64,000 bases of DNA. Source: Agapetus fuscipes. Lineage: Eukaryota > Arthropoda > Insecta > Trichoptera > Glossosomatidae. Of this stretch, positions 19,836 through 31,012 are shown piece by piece. The notes below the pieces were generated by a model. That model did not search any database. It was not told where the DNA came from and saw only the letters and a list, made by a program, of their open reading frames with translations. Positions within the stretch are counted from its first letter, which is position 1, and each line of letters starts with the position of its first letter. The position numbers and the translations under genes were made by a program. The stretch spans positions 2,423,001 through 2,487,000 of the forward strand of contig OX637332.1 of NCBI GenBank assembly GCA_951799405.1, written 5' to 3'.

Positions 19836-20184
19836 TTTTAATGCAGCATTTGTAAGCTTACACGTGTCTATTTGTGGGCATGCCTTAAACATGAATTTTC
19901 ATTGCCAATTTATGTTTGCAACTTATATTACAGATAATTATAGACACTGCAAAACTTGAGAGAGATATTGTGTTTCTACCAAACCACTGTCTCAGGTTTA
20001 TTCAAGCAAGATGTTCTCCTTCTACCTGGAGCTCGTCGTCCCTCAATTCTTCTCTGTATGGAGAGATGCAGGAGCGAATACTTTATATTCCTTATTTTGT
20101 GGCCGAAATACAACAATTTTTTTTCCCTTTGACAGACGTCAAGAGTCCTCGAAAACGGTGTGATAAAGCAAAGTAATTGGATCA

Positions 20185-20345
20185 TTCCTTTTATATGACC
20201 GGCCCTGTGCTGTGGAATGCCCTACCGCATGAGCTTAGAGCCATAGAGAGTGCAAGTGCGTTTAGGTCGGGATTGAAGACATGTTCGCTTCGGAGATGTT
20301 ACAGTTGAATAGTACCTTTGCAGTTATTTATGATAAAACTGCACT
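20185..20345 (+). pseudogene. CR1/L2-like LINE C-terminal fragment
   Basis: Encodes MTGPVLWNALPHELRAIES...FRSGLKT, the terminal motif of CR1/L2-type polyproteins. Confidence 0.7.
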
Positions 20346-20471
20346 ATAAATATTGTCTTTATTATTGTAATTATTATCACGAGTTCGGCTCTGAACTCAG
20401 CATTTTAACTCTATTAATCCAGACAGCAATTTTAGATATTTTTATAAACAAATTTTTGGACCTTATAATAC

Positions 20472-20881
20472 TGTTATGTAAATAACAAATACTATAAATA
20501 TTAGGTAGGTAGGTGTATTTTAATGGCCGATGAGAGTTGGAGTAATTATTATAGGTACCTAGGAAAGAGACATTCAGTTATGTACCTACTGGAAGCTTTT
20601 TGTTCTGGAAGGTTCTAGCAAAATTGGCTTCTAGCACCTACTGTCTTTAGGAGTATAAAGGGCTGCAAGCGGCTCGCAAGAGTGAGTACATATACGTTGC
20701 TCTGCTTTTGAACAAGAAAGACATTGAAGACCAACTGTGAAATAAATGTGAAGTGCTAAACCATAAATGTGAATTGTTAAAAATAAATATAAATTGTTAA
20801 ATAAACCTAAGTGTACAATAAATATCCATGAAAGAAGACCAGTTTTTCCAAGACAGACTTTTGAACCCTAAAAACACAACA
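20472..20881 (+). mobile_element. Solo LTR of the TGTTATG Gypsy family
   Basis: Starts TGTTATGTAAATA and ends CCTAAAAACACAACA (TG...CA), flanked by ATAC on both sides (4-bp target duplication). A TATA-like AGTATAAAGGG lies at about 20,650. Same family as the LTR at 60,677-61,192. Confidence 0.9.
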
Positions 20882-20885
20882 ATAC

Positions 20886-21280
20886 CTACTCGTAGCTGAA
20901 TTGCGGTGACCTAAAACCACTATTTGTACGATTCTCTCCGGAAGCACATATTTAGAAATTCCGTTTCGACTTCATTAAATCCCTCCAAATAACTATAAAC
21001 GAAAATATTTGTGCGGAACGCGGGATATTGCGAAAGCGCAAATATATACAATTTTAACACATAATGCCAAGATGTATACTAACAAAGTAATCTCCAAATG
21101 TAAGATAAATATAAACACTGCAACTCTTGCCGACTCTCCTCGTGAAACTGGATGACTTTGGCATAAGCGAAAAAGATGATTTTGATAGTGTTACGAATGT
21201 TTGAGATTATGTCTCTGCATGCTTACCTACTATGATTGTGTGACTTTGTGTTTTTACTTACTGTTGTTGTGTTATTTTAA
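20886..21280. other. Mostly unassigned
   Basis: Contains only a short R250-like piece (about 21,115-21,175, minus). Nothing else recognised. Confidence 0.5.
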
Positions 21281-21380
21281 AATATAAATGGTATATATTT
21301 TTTGTGCTCCGCCGGGATTCGACCCGACAACCTTCCATTCAGAGTCCGAACTGTTACCACTGAACTACGGACCGGTCCGA
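21281..21380 (-). repeat. SINE-B fragment (tRNA-like head)
   Basis: The complement contains the CCGTAGTTCAGTGG...GTCGAATCCCGGCGGAGCAC unit, truncated in the body. Confidence 0.8.
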
Positions 21381-21434
21381 GCGAAATTTCATTCAATTGG
21401 ACCCAATGTAAATAGCAACAAAATTTATTTATTA

Positions 21435-21680
21435 CCCTTGACTTATATGCTGGTATGAGAGACCGACCACCCATACTGTACAAAATGGTTCACTTTGCCA
21501 ATGTCACCCTGTGTCAGGGAAGGTCGGCAAAAAGTGTAAAGCTTATGTTCATTTGAGGTTTGGATTTTATTTGTAAGTACACATTCAGAATTTGTAAGCG
21601 CGCATTACACTTGTTTGTTTGTGGGCATGCATTTGAGAGCTCTAAATGAATATATCCTTGCAACTTAGATTATAGATAGA
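21435..21680 (+). repeat. R250 repeat
   Basis: Complete plus-oriented copy ending TTAGATTATAGATAG. Confidence 0.85.
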
Positions 21681-21689
21681 TCACTAAGT

Positions 21690-21950
21690 ATTTCCTAGGC
21701 CCCCAGAGGCAGCGTGTATGACTGTGGAGGTGTACGGGGCCCGGCAGCCGTGCGTGACGCCATGGTACTGAGAGAACCTCTGGGGTGAAGACTTGCCGTA
21801 ATTGCTGTGAACTCGAGTGTGGTTCGGTGAATACACACTACACATACATCAACCGCAACAGCGCTTCCTAGTCACTTTCACGTCAAGGTCCCCTAAATCA
21901 GAAAAATAAATCTCATCGACTAAGGTTCCATTGCCTTCCATTTATGCGAT
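21690..21950. other. Locally GC-rich unassigned segment
   Basis: Higher GC than its surroundings (GGGGCCCGGCAGCCGTG near 21,740). No convincing splice-bounded exon or family motif found. Confidence 0.4.
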
Positions 21951-21954
21951 TATT

Positions 21955-22021
21955 GAACGGTCCGTAGTCCAGTGGTAACGCTTCGGACTCGTAAATGGAA
22001 GGTTGTGGGTTCGAATCCATC
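21955..22021 (+). repeat. SINE-B head fragment
   Basis: Only the tRNA-like unit (TCCGTAGTCCAGTGGTAACG ... GGTTCGAATCC) is present. Box A and box B are intact. Confidence 0.75.
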
Positions 22022-22740
22022 ATATCACTGCAGCTCAGCGCCGCCGGCATAGTGTTTAAATACCTACTCCCGCTAATTAATTATTGTTAAAATAATATTA
22101 TGCGATAGGCACCTATTATTATTGGAGCATTGGAGATACTTATGTATTTGTATTATGTGTTTTGGGCTATGTGCTACACCTTTGTTCTGTTGGTGTCTTT
22201 AAGAATAAATAAATTAAAAAAAAAAAACACTAAAAATGAAAATTTAAAAGACTCAGCAGCCATTTTTTTTCTATCCTTGCACACTTCTTTCGCTTTATCG
22301 TTTCTCTGCGTACCGATATAAAATATGTATGTCTTAATAAGATTAATTAATTAGACTTGAATATACGAGTATAATATATTTCCTAAATTAAAAAAATATT
22401 CATACACAAATAATTTTATTTTGTACTAAATATTTTCGCAGTCCCCAAATTGGGAAGCACTGAACTGTAACCCCTTACGTTTGAACTCGACAAAAGCATC
22501 TCACTTAAAAATTCATAGAACAAAAACAGCACCTCTAGTGAGCGTTTAAGTAATCCAACATTTTTGTAAAAAGCCACGAAAAGTGTACTTCTTGTTTTAT
22601 ATACTTGAAAACTGGGCACCAGCGTGCTACAGAGTTCAAGGGTATAACAAGTTACGTACAGGGAGCGACAGGTGAGAAGATGCAAAGAAAAAAAATTCGT
22701 CGGCGCTATGGCCAAGCGAGTCAAGACGGTAATTTCGACT
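22022..22740. other. Unassigned AT-rich sequence
   Basis: Poly-A and AT stretches (e.g. a 12-A run near 22,215). No gene or repeat family recognised. Confidence 0.4.
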
Positions 22741-22744
22741 AGCG

Positions 22745-23398
22745 TATTTGAAATGCATTTTCACAAGCAGACACGTACAAGTTCGCGCTTGCGCTTGCGC
22801 ATGCCGCATGTGAACCTACAATAATAATAATAATATTAGGATGATTTATTTGGTGAGCGCTGTTTTTGTGTGTATCACACCTCAAGAGCCCTCTGCGAGC
22901 TTGGTCGTCGCTGTAGAAAGCGCCAATTCTCAAGCAAGACCCAGTTATTGTAAGGTTGGATGGACCTTTCAGTGACCGGTCTTTGGTAAAGGTTTATGAA
23001 TTTATCAACTCAGCGAAGAGCACATTCGAAATATATATGGTATAATTTTTTGTGCTCCGCCGGGATCCGAATCCACAACCTTCCATTTACGAGTCCGAAG
23101 TGTTGCCACTACGGACTACGGACCGGTCCAAGATGTCAACGACACGCGGTGTACCTGAGCGGTCACCCATCCAAGCACTGTCCGCGCCCAATGTTGCTTA
23201 ACTTCGGTGATCTATGGGAACCGGTGCTTTCAACATGGCTAACGTCGTTGACGTGAACAATATAAGAATCAAATCTCAAATGGACATACACCCTGCAACT
23301 CTTGCCGACCTTCCCTGAAAACAGGGGTGACATTGGTAAAGTAAACCATTTTCTAAAGCATGGGTGGTCAGCCGCATACCAACCTATAAGTCAAGGAA
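22745..23398 (-). repeat. R250 repeat split by a 5S-headed SINE-B
   Basis: Tail-side part at 22,745-22,820 and head-side part at 23,253-23,398. GTGAAC occurs on both sides of the insertion, consistent with a target duplication. Confidence 0.85.
22827..23252 (-). repeat. SINE-B with full-length 5S head, nested in R250
   Basis: On the minus strand 23,252-23,135 is a 118-nt 5S rRNA-like head, then the tRNA-like unit, body, and the GTGATACACACAAAAACAGC tail ending in (TAA)n. Confidence 0.9.
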
Positions 23399-23399
23399 C

Positions 23400-23815
23400 A
23401 TACACGACAAATTACATTTTTAAAAACAAAAAATAATAATATGTATGGACATCAAAACTAAAACAGAAAACAAATTCCAATTTAAAAAACCCTCGAAAAA
23501 CCTAATAGACCTCTACAAGATGTCTGATAAAGGAAGAAATAGAATGAAATGTAATTGCAGTGCGGAATGAAAAAGTTTTTCTTGCGGATTCGAACCGATC
23601 GCCAAACGAGAAGCAAACAAAAATAAGTTTTTTCTGGAAAATAACAAGCCAGACCAGAGTAACGATGTTTGTAAACAGAAAGGCCGAAAATCGTGAGCGG
23701 ACTTCAGGAAGAAAAGATGCTAGCATCAGTAAAAGATTGCTACGAATCTGCAACATATTAGTTGTTGTTATGTTTGTCTGTGTTAGTTTAACAATCAGTC
23801 TATGATCTAATCGAA
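23400..23815. other. Unassigned sequence
   Basis: AT-rich; no domain, splice-bounded exon or known repeat seen. Two overlapping ~80-codon ORFs on opposite strands show no recognisable motif. Confidence 0.4.
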
Positions 23816-23821
23816 TCTAAA

Positions 23822-24240
23822 TCCGCTTTTAGAGCGACTCCACTGGCTGAGGTTTCCTCAACGCGTCAAATTTAAACTTGGCCTTATCACATACAGAGCT
23901 CTCCATGATGCAGCTCCTTTCTACATCCAAGAGCTGATTGTCTCAAAAGTCCTGGGCTCTAGAGAGCAAACACTAAGATCAGCAGAGAACGGAGCGGAAA
24001 CCCTGCTAAATGAACCTAGAAGAAAAATTGCCACTGTTTTCGGAGACCGTGCTTTTGCGGTGGCCGGCCCTGCGACCTGGAATTAACTACCACCAGAAAT
24101 CCGGAGGTCTTGGACGATTGAGGAGCTAAAGAAGAGGATGAAGACACACTTTTTCGCCCAGTAAGCTGCTAAGCGCCCTTGGAGTGACATTGAGTTACGA
24201 AACGGCGCTGATAAAGAAATCATCATCATCCTCATCTAAG
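23822..24240 (+). pseudogene. CR1/L2-like LINE 3' end with (ATC)n tail
   Basis: Encodes LHWLRFPQRVKFKLGLITYR, ALHDAAPFYIQELI, GDRAFAVAGPATWN then a stop in place of the expected residue, and MKTHFF. This is the C-terminal region of a CR1/L2-type reverse transcriptase. It ends in an ATCATCATC microsatellite, the usual 3' terminus of these LINEs. Confidence 0.8.
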
Positions 24241-24345
24241 TTGCAAAAATATGTAACATTGGGGATTCACACTTGCATTCTCACAAGCAGACACGCACAA
24301 GCACGTCAACCTACAACATAAAAACCAAATCTCAAATGGACATTC
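24236..24345 (-). repeat. R250 repeat fragment
   Basis: Tail half only, starting immediately after the (ATC)n tail of the LINE. Confidence 0.75.
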
Positions 24346-24571
24346 TAAACATATTCTTAGTTTGCCCATTATGGTCTAACCGGTCATATATATCTATGCT
24401 TTTTTCCCAATAAAACGCTCCGGTCTTATATTTTTACGACGGAGAAATACGACCGAATGAAATCTGATGATAGTATACTTCAGTATAAGCCACTCTTATA
24501 AATGAAGGTAAATGAACTACCACATGCTCTTCGGCATTTATCATGCACCCATACAGCTTTTCATCTGTTAT

Positions 24572-24940
24572 CTAAGTTGCAAAGATATTTATACATTTAA
24601 AATTCATATTGAATGCATGCCCACAAACAGACATGTGTAATTTCTGCGTTGACAAATGCTGCATGTGTACTTACAAATGAAGATACTGTAACTGTAACTC
24701 TGTCGCCATTCCGCTAGGGGTGGCCAGAGCCTCTGCAGAGCTATCTCCATTTTTTCCTATCCTAACATACCTCTTTCAATTCATTCATATCCATCACCTT
24801 TTTCATGCATTTTCTTCTTTTACGCTCACTTTCAGATCAAAACCGCAAATGAACATTTGTCGAAATTCCCAGAAAAGGGTGATATTAAAAAAAAAATACA
24901 GTATGGGGTGGTCAGCCTCATGCCAACCTATAAATAATAA
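24572..24940 (-). repeat. R250 repeat split by a LINE 3' fragment
   Basis: R250 parts at 24,572-24,670 and 24,836-24,940. The insert (about 24,680-24,835) is the extreme 3' end of the LINE family seen at 51 kb, in minus orientation. Confidence 0.75.
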
Positions 24941-24989
24941 ATAACATTTAGGTGTATAAAAACAACATAACTTTAAAAAGAAATCTATA

Positions 24990-25150
24990 TAAAAAAAGTC
25001 GATAAGTATACATATAAAATTAATTGATTTATTTAAAAAAAAAGTAATTTTGATTAAAACATTGTTTTAAATTTTCACACACGATATTGATGAATTACAA
25101 TTCACAAATGGTTTCGACCTATATGGTCATCTTCAGGCCATACAAAATTA
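24990..25150 (-). repeat. Penelope-like/hammerhead-type terminal fragment (candidate)
   Basis: The minus strand at 25,136-25,112 reads CTGAAGA, a GACC/GGTC stem with loop ATAT, then GAAA. This resembles the hammerhead core found in Penelope-like element termini. Flanking TTTTCACACAC and AAACATTG blocks resemble the hairpin elements at 5.6, 51.7 and 54.1 kb. Confidence 0.45.
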
Positions 25151-25249
25151 TGAATGAATAAGCCGCCAACATAAGCTGCAATTTTTTTCTATCGTTACAT
25201 ACTTCTTTCATTTCAACCAGAGTCATAACCCTTTTCATACTCGTCAGAT

Positions 25250-25610
25250 TACACATGAGCGTCTATGTGCCGTGGGTCCTTCTGACACATAAATGCACGA
25301 CGACGGGTAAGAGGAGGGTCTGCGTACACATTTCTGGGGTTAAAGTACGAGACAAAAGCCGTGAACGCGTTGCATTGTGTAGCTCGTATCACAGGACAGA
25401 CTATCCCCGTTTTGTTTGGCCGGGACCTGGGAGGGGGGTTAGTAGGGTGTTGGGTGTACTTGGGGGTGGGGGTGAGATCGATATAGCCCCCTCGCTCGCG
25501 CACCAGCCACCCCCGTGGGAGGGGGAGCAGGAAAGATTCATCTCTATCCGCGGCGACAACCCATGTTTCAGCCGGTGTGTGAGAGAGCACGAAAAATGAA
25601 GCATTGTGTA
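25250..25610. other. GC-rich island; unknown repeat plus unique sequence
   Basis: 25,250-25,345 matches the CQKDP-peptide repeat at 18.6 kb (minus strand). The GC-rich remainder (G runs near 25,430-25,480) has ORFs on both strands but no recognised domain or supported splice sites. Confidence 0.4.
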
Positions 25611-25654
25611 AAAAAAGCGATGTGATTTTTTAACTAAGTATGTATATGTGTAAT

Positions 25655-25755
25655 TGTAAATCTGTCACCATTCCGTTAGGGGTGGCCAGAACCTCTGCAG
25701 TACTGCCTTCATTTATATCTATCCTTACATACCTCCTTCGATACATTCTTCTTCT
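25655..25755 (-). repeat. LINE-1st family 3' end fragment
   Basis: The complement of the CTGTCACCATTCCGTTAGGG start and CTATCCTTACATACCTCC block shared with the 51 kb LINE fragment. Confidence 0.7.
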
Positions 25756-25766
25756 TCGTGTCAGCT

Positions 25767-26000
25767 TCACACCGTATTGGCCCAGTAACGAGCAGTGTCT
25801 ACAGCTCTTTGGTTCCCCGCAAAGAGATCATCCATGGAGCAGCTTGTCGGACAGGAGGGACAACACCGCAGGTGCTCCATTGTTTTCTGAGCTCCACGTT
25901 CACATAGTGTAGAGTCCTCCCGTCCCAGAAATCCCCAGGACAACATGTTGGCCCGGGCTCTTCCAACATTGATCCTCAATCTGTTCGTAGATTCATTCAT
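25767..26000 (-). pseudogene. LINE C-terminal fragment (LNRLRINVGRARANM)
   Basis: The minus-strand frame reads TNRLRINVGRARANMLSWGF ... KTMEHLRCCPSC ... AVDTARYW: a zinc-knuckle-like C-terminus of a non-LTR polyprotein. One open frame of about 75 codons remains. Confidence 0.7.
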
Positions 26001-26009
26001 ATCCATATT

Positions 26010-26525
26010 AGGCTTCTATTACACAAAACTTTCCTATTAACGAAAGCTCCTCCCGTTTGCTCTATTCTAAGAACTAAAAGAGACTCACAAAACCACAAAA
26101 AAAAAACTAAAACCGAAGCATATTATGTTTCAATTTATAATGAATTGTTTGCGCATACCCTTCCATTACTCTCCTCCTAGTAAATATTGAGAAATTCTTT
26201 GATAGCGTGCGAAATATGATATAGAGCCATTGAGGTATAGAGCATTATAAATTGATGCAAAGAATTCCTGTACAAAGTTTTTGCCAAGGCTATAAATCAA
26301 CGTCCCTAGGAAAGAGCAAACTCTGGCGGAGTTAATACTTTTAGAATGTTTAATATGAAATGTGTAAAGTTTAATACAAAAAAAAACTATATAAAAGTCT
26401 ATAATAAAATCGCCTTCGCGAAAATTCCCCACCATTAAGTGAATAAAAAAATGTGTGGAAAATACAACAGCAATCCTAGAGAGTATTTTTTTTTCATCCA
26501 TTTTTTCTTCTTTACGCGATGTTAC
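26010..26525. other. Unassigned AT-rich sequence
   Basis: No recognisable gene or repeat. A 111-codon minus-strand ORF (26,166-26,501) is hydrophobic, without a known motif, and probably chance. Confidence 0.4.
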
Positions 26526-26529
26526 ATTA

Positions 26530-26960
26530 CTGCAACTCTAACTCTGTCACCATTTCGCTAGAGGTGGCCAGAGCCTCTGCAGAGCTGCCTCCATTTTTTC
26601 CTATCCTTACATACCTCTTTCAATCCATTCATATCCATCACTTTTTTCATGCATTTTTTTCTTTTGCGCTCGCTTTGTACATTCCATTCTTTCACAATCT
26701 CCTCAATCTGATCACTCCATACTTTTCTCGGTCGTCCTTTACCTCTTTTTCCTTTCACACTACCTCAGAATACGTACTTTGTCAGTCTATCATCATTCAT
26801 TCTTTCCACATGCCCAAACCATCTCATCACATTATTTTGTACCTTAACTTTCACATCCTTTTTCAAAATTACATTCTTTCTTTATCCATTCATTCCTAAC
26901 TCTATCCCTCAGAGCTTTTCCTGTCATGCTTCTCAAATGCTTCATTTCCACCGTTCATAC
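26530..26960 (-). pseudogene. LINE-1st family C-terminus
   Basis: The minus strand encodes MKGKRGKGRPRKVWSDQIEE then IVKEWNVQSERKRKKCMKK and GLKEVCKDRKKWRQLCRGSG, preceded by frameshifted upstream parts. Same family as 51 kb. Confidence 0.85.
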
Positions 26961-27034
26961 TAACATTTAATTTACATAAAGGCTTATACTAGAGATACCG
27001 TAAGTATCAAGCAACCGGAGACAAAGAATAAGAA

Positions 27035-27325
27035 ACGCGACTGAGCTGCACATGTAGTAAAACTCCTTACCGATTTGTCTCCGAAGAGGTCTCATGTTAT
27101 GTGCGGAGCTTGTACAGGTAAAGGGGTACGCCATACGCCAACCACTTCCCGTTGAAGTAAGGATTTTCCAGCTGGTCCTCATTTCTTGTTAAGGCTGAGT
27201 GAACCGTGCCGGTATTTTATATTGCTATTAAAATAAAAACCGTAACGGGAAGTCATTTCTGACGCCATCGGTGGGGATCGAATCTTAGCTATCATGTAAG
27301 TTTCCTACCAACTGACATATCGACC
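27035..27325 (-). repeat. SINE-A, full-length but diverged
   Basis: The tRNA-like head near 27,325-27,265 is damaged; the body and the tail (CTACATGTGCAGCTCAGTCG) are recognisable. Confidence 0.75.
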
Positions 27326-27474
27326 AAACATAAGGATTACGCTTTACAAAGTTTTTACAAAGAAACGCTGTCGCTGTTCCACTAGGGATGGCCAGAACCT
27401 CTACCGAGTCTCTTCTACTTATTACTTTCCTGACTTGTCAATTATCTTCTATCAGTTCATATACATCTAAATCT

Positions 27475-27697
27475 TAGCTGCAAATATATATATCATTTAA
27501 GATTCATATTAAACGCATTCCCACAAGCAAACATGTATAAGTTCGCGCTAATACATGCCGCCTGTGGACCTACAATATACAAACCCAATCACAAATAAAC
27601 ATAAGCCCTGCAACTCTTGTCGACCTTCCCTGAAACAGGGGTATCATTTTTTTACAGTATGGGTGTTCAGCCTCATACCAACTTATAAGTCAAGAAA
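27475..27697 (-). repeat. R250 repeat
   Basis: Near-complete copy with a small internal deletion after CAGGGGTATCATTT. Confidence 0.85.
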
Positions 27698-27699
27698 CA

Positions 27700-28135
27700 T
27701 CGATGTTCACAAAATCACTAATTTGATCAGGGCATTATTTTCTCGTTCTTTCCCTTCCCCTCTTGCATCTTGCATTCACCCTTTTAAAAAGGTAGCTGGC
27801 TATGTAATCTGCAGTGTTATCCTTTATTATATTGCCCTTCGTCGTCGTCATTCGTCGTCGAGTTTCGATTTTCAAAATCAATGCCATCACAGCAGATGAA
27901 ACACATTCATGCTCTATAGCAAATTAATTTTTGTATATATGCTGCAATGCGGCGAGCTTACGCGTGTGTGTTTACAAATGTATGAAATCTTTTAGGAATT
28001 AATCTGTTTGTTCATACTAAAAATGTATGGAACAATATTGACATCTAGCGGCAAAACTTAAAAGTTTTTTTTACATTTTCTTTTATTTCATGCAAATTAA
28101 AAATAAAAAAAAAGCCAAATAAAAATGGATTTCAA
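27700..28135. other. Unassigned sequence
   Basis: A CGTCGTCGTC-like short repeat near 27,840-27,860; otherwise nothing recognised. Confidence 0.4.
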
Positions 28136-28137
28136 TC

Positions 28138-28216
28138 TGTAATCTAAGTTGCAAACATATATAACATTTGAGATTCATATTACATGCATTCTTACGAGCA
28201 GACATGTATAAGTTCT
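28138..28216 (-). repeat. R250 fragment beside the array
   Basis: Tail third of R250, broken off at AAGTTCTAATC where the array begins. Confidence 0.75.
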
Positions 28217-30285
28217 AATCTAATCTAATCTAAGCTGCAAAGATATATATCATTTAAGATTTATATTAAATGCATTCCCACAAGCAGATATGTATAAGTT
28301 CCCGCTGACATATGCTGCATGTGTACTTACAACATAACAGCCCATTCCAAATGAACATAAGCCCTGCAACTCTTGCCAACCTTCCCTGAAACAAAGGTGA
28401 ATTTGCAAAGTAAACCATTTTTTAAAGTATGGGTGGTCAGCCTCATACCAACCTATAAGTCAAGAAAAGTATTTTGTGTATTTCTTTACATAATCTTAGT
28501 TGCAAAGATACATACCATTTAAGATTCATATTAAATGCATTCCCACACGCAGACAGGTACAAGTTCACGCTTACAAATGCCCAATGTGGACTTGCAAAAT
28601 AAAAAAACTAATCTCAAATGAACATAAGCCCTGCAACTTTTGCCGACTTTTCCTCAAACAGAGATAAAATTTGCATGGTAAACCATTGCTTACAGTATGG
28701 GTGGTCAGCCACATACTAACCTTTTAGTCAAGGAAATTATTTTGTTTAGTTCTATAATCTAAGTTGCAAAGATACATACCATTTGAGATTCATATTAAAT
28801 GCATTCCCACAAGCAGACAGGTATAAGTTCGCGCTTACAAATGCCCCATGTGGACTTATAAAATAAAAAACTAATCTCAAATGAACATAAGCCCTGCAAC
28901 TCTTGCCGACTTTTCCTCAAACAGAGATAAAATTTTCATTGTAAACCATTCTTACAGTATGGGTGGTCAGCCACATACTAACCTATAAGTCAAGGAAATT
29001 ATTTTATTAAGTTCTATAATCTAAGTTGCAAAGATACATACCATTTGAGATTCATATTAAATGCATTCCCACAAGCAGACAGGTATAAGTTCGCGCTTAC
29101 AAATGCCCCATGTGGACTTATAAAATAAAAAACTAATCTCAAATGAACATAAGCCCTGCAACTCTTGCCGACTTTTCCTCAAACAGAGATAAAATTTTCA
29201 TTGTAAACCATTCTTACAGTATGGGTGGTCAGCCACATACTAACCTATAAGTCAAGGAAATTATTTTATTAAGTTCTATAATCTAAGTTGCAAAGATACA
29301 TACCATTTGAGATTCATATTAAATGCATTCCCACACGCAGACAGGTACAAGTTCACGCTTACAAATGCCCAATGTGGACTTGCAAAATAAAAAAACTAAT
29401 CTCAAATGAACATAAGCCCTGCAACTTTTGCCGACTTTTCCTCAAACAGAGATAAAATTTGCATGGTAAACCTTTGCTTACAGTATGGGTGGTCAGCCAC
29501 ATACTAACCTTTTAGTCAAGGAAATTATTTTATTTAGTTCTATAATCTAAGTTGCAAAGATACATACCATTTGAGATTCATATTAAATGCATTCCCACAA
29601 GCAGACAGGTACAAGTTCACGCTTACAAATGCCCAATGTGGACTTGCAAAATAAAAAAAAACTAATCTCAAATGAACATAAGCCCTGCAACTCTTGCCGA
29701 CTTTTCCTCAAACAGAGATAAAATTTGCATTGTGAACCATTGCTTACAGTATGGGTGGTCAGCCACATACTAACCTATAAGTCAAGGAAATTATTTTATT
29801 AAGTTCTATAATCTAAGTTGCAAAGATACATACCATTTGAGATTCATATTAAATGCACTCCCACAAGCAGACAGGTATAAGTTCGCGCTTACAAATGCCC
29901 CATGTGGACTTATAAAATAAAAAACTAATCTCAAATGAACATAAGCCCTGCAACTCTTGCCGACTTTTCCTCAAACAGAGATAAAATTTTCATGGTAAAC
30001 CATTCTTACAGTATGGGTGGTCAGCCACATACTAACCTATAAGTCAAGGAAATTATTTTATTAAGTTCTATAATCTAAGTTGCAAAGATACATACCAATC
30101 GAGATTCATATTAAATGCATTCCCACAAGCAGACATTTATAAGTTCGCGCTTACACATAATGCATGTTGACTTACAACATAAAAACCCAATCTCAAATTA
30201 ATATAAGCCCTGCAACTCTTGCCAATCTTCCCTGAAACAAAGCTGAAATCTTCAAAGTGAACCATTTTTTAAACTATGGGTGGTC
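28217..30285 (-). repeat. Tandem array of eight R250-derived units (262-266 bp period)
   Basis: The marker TAAG/TTAG + TTGC recurs at 28,231, 28,496, 28,760, 29,022, 29,284, 29,548, 29,814 and 30,076, giving periods of 265, 264, 262, 262, 264, 266 and 262. Units carry R250 in minus orientation plus a shared spacer (AAATTATTTTATTAAGTTC). The middle units are closer to each other than to dispersed copies, as expected for unequal exchange. The outer units are more diverged. Confidence 0.93.
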
Positions 30286-30299
30286 GATTTTCTTTTACA

Positions 30300-30750
30300 A
30301 AGGCTGCATGTTTTTATTTTACATGTTTTCCGAATTTTAACGCGAGGAAACTATGCGCAATATACACATTCACCAAATGTTAAGGGGTTGGGCTGCGTAG
30401 CAGCCAGGGGCAACGCCCCTAGTGCATATTAATTATAATAACAATTAGAACCTTTGTGTACAAAGGCGTGAAACGATTCCATTAGCCTCTTCATACAAAA
30501 GCTAATAGGTTTAATTTCTCGATCTTCCGAGACAACGTATCCCCCCCTCCCATACTTTACCACTTCTGTAAGCTTCTGAGTTCCTGCTACACAAGTTTAG
30601 GCATTTTAGAGCCCGACCCTTCCCAAGTACTCTTTTAGGCTTTAAAAAGGTTACAAAAAGGTCCCAGAACCTTTTTTAACCTTTTTGTAACCTTTTTAAA
30701 ACCTAAAAGGTTACTTGGGTTTTACACTAGCTAAATATTGTTACTGACAT
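30300..30750. other. Unassigned sequence with a short palindrome
   Basis: 30,640-30,715 contains alternating AAGGTTAC / GTAACCTT units able to pair. No gene seen. Confidence 0.4.
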
Positions 30751-30855
30751 TGGAGGGAAGCAGCACAAGACAGAGAGTCCTGGAGGATTGTGGTGCGGGA
30801 GGCCCTGAGCCTTCAAGGCTTATGAGCCGAAGAAAGTAAAGTAAGTAAGTAAATA
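30750..30855 (+). repeat. LINE 3' terminus with (GTAA)n tail
   Basis: GGAGGGAAGCAGCACAAGAC ... GAGGCCCTGAGCC then AAGTAAAGTAAGTAAGTAAA. The same terminus occurs at 39.0-39.1 kb. Confidence 0.7.
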
Positions 30856-31012
30856 TTGTTACTAGTTTATAATAATAATAATAATTGGCCAATCTTTATA
30901 TGGCGCCGTTTAGTGGCACTAGCCACCTCAAGGGCGCTTTTATGTGTTGAAGCTTCTGTTAAACAAATGTGAGTTTAATGGATAGCGAAATGAGTAAAGT
31001 ATGTAAATTAGA

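Noticed and set aside
25255..25599. 114-codon ORF in the GC-rich island, possible host exon
   Set aside because: Open on both strands because of base composition; no splice-bounded exon or known domain seen.
28217..30285. CRISPR-like regular array
   Set aside because: The period is 262-266 bp with whole-unit similarity, no short repeat/unique spacer alternation, and the sequence is eukaryotic; it is an R250 tandem array.
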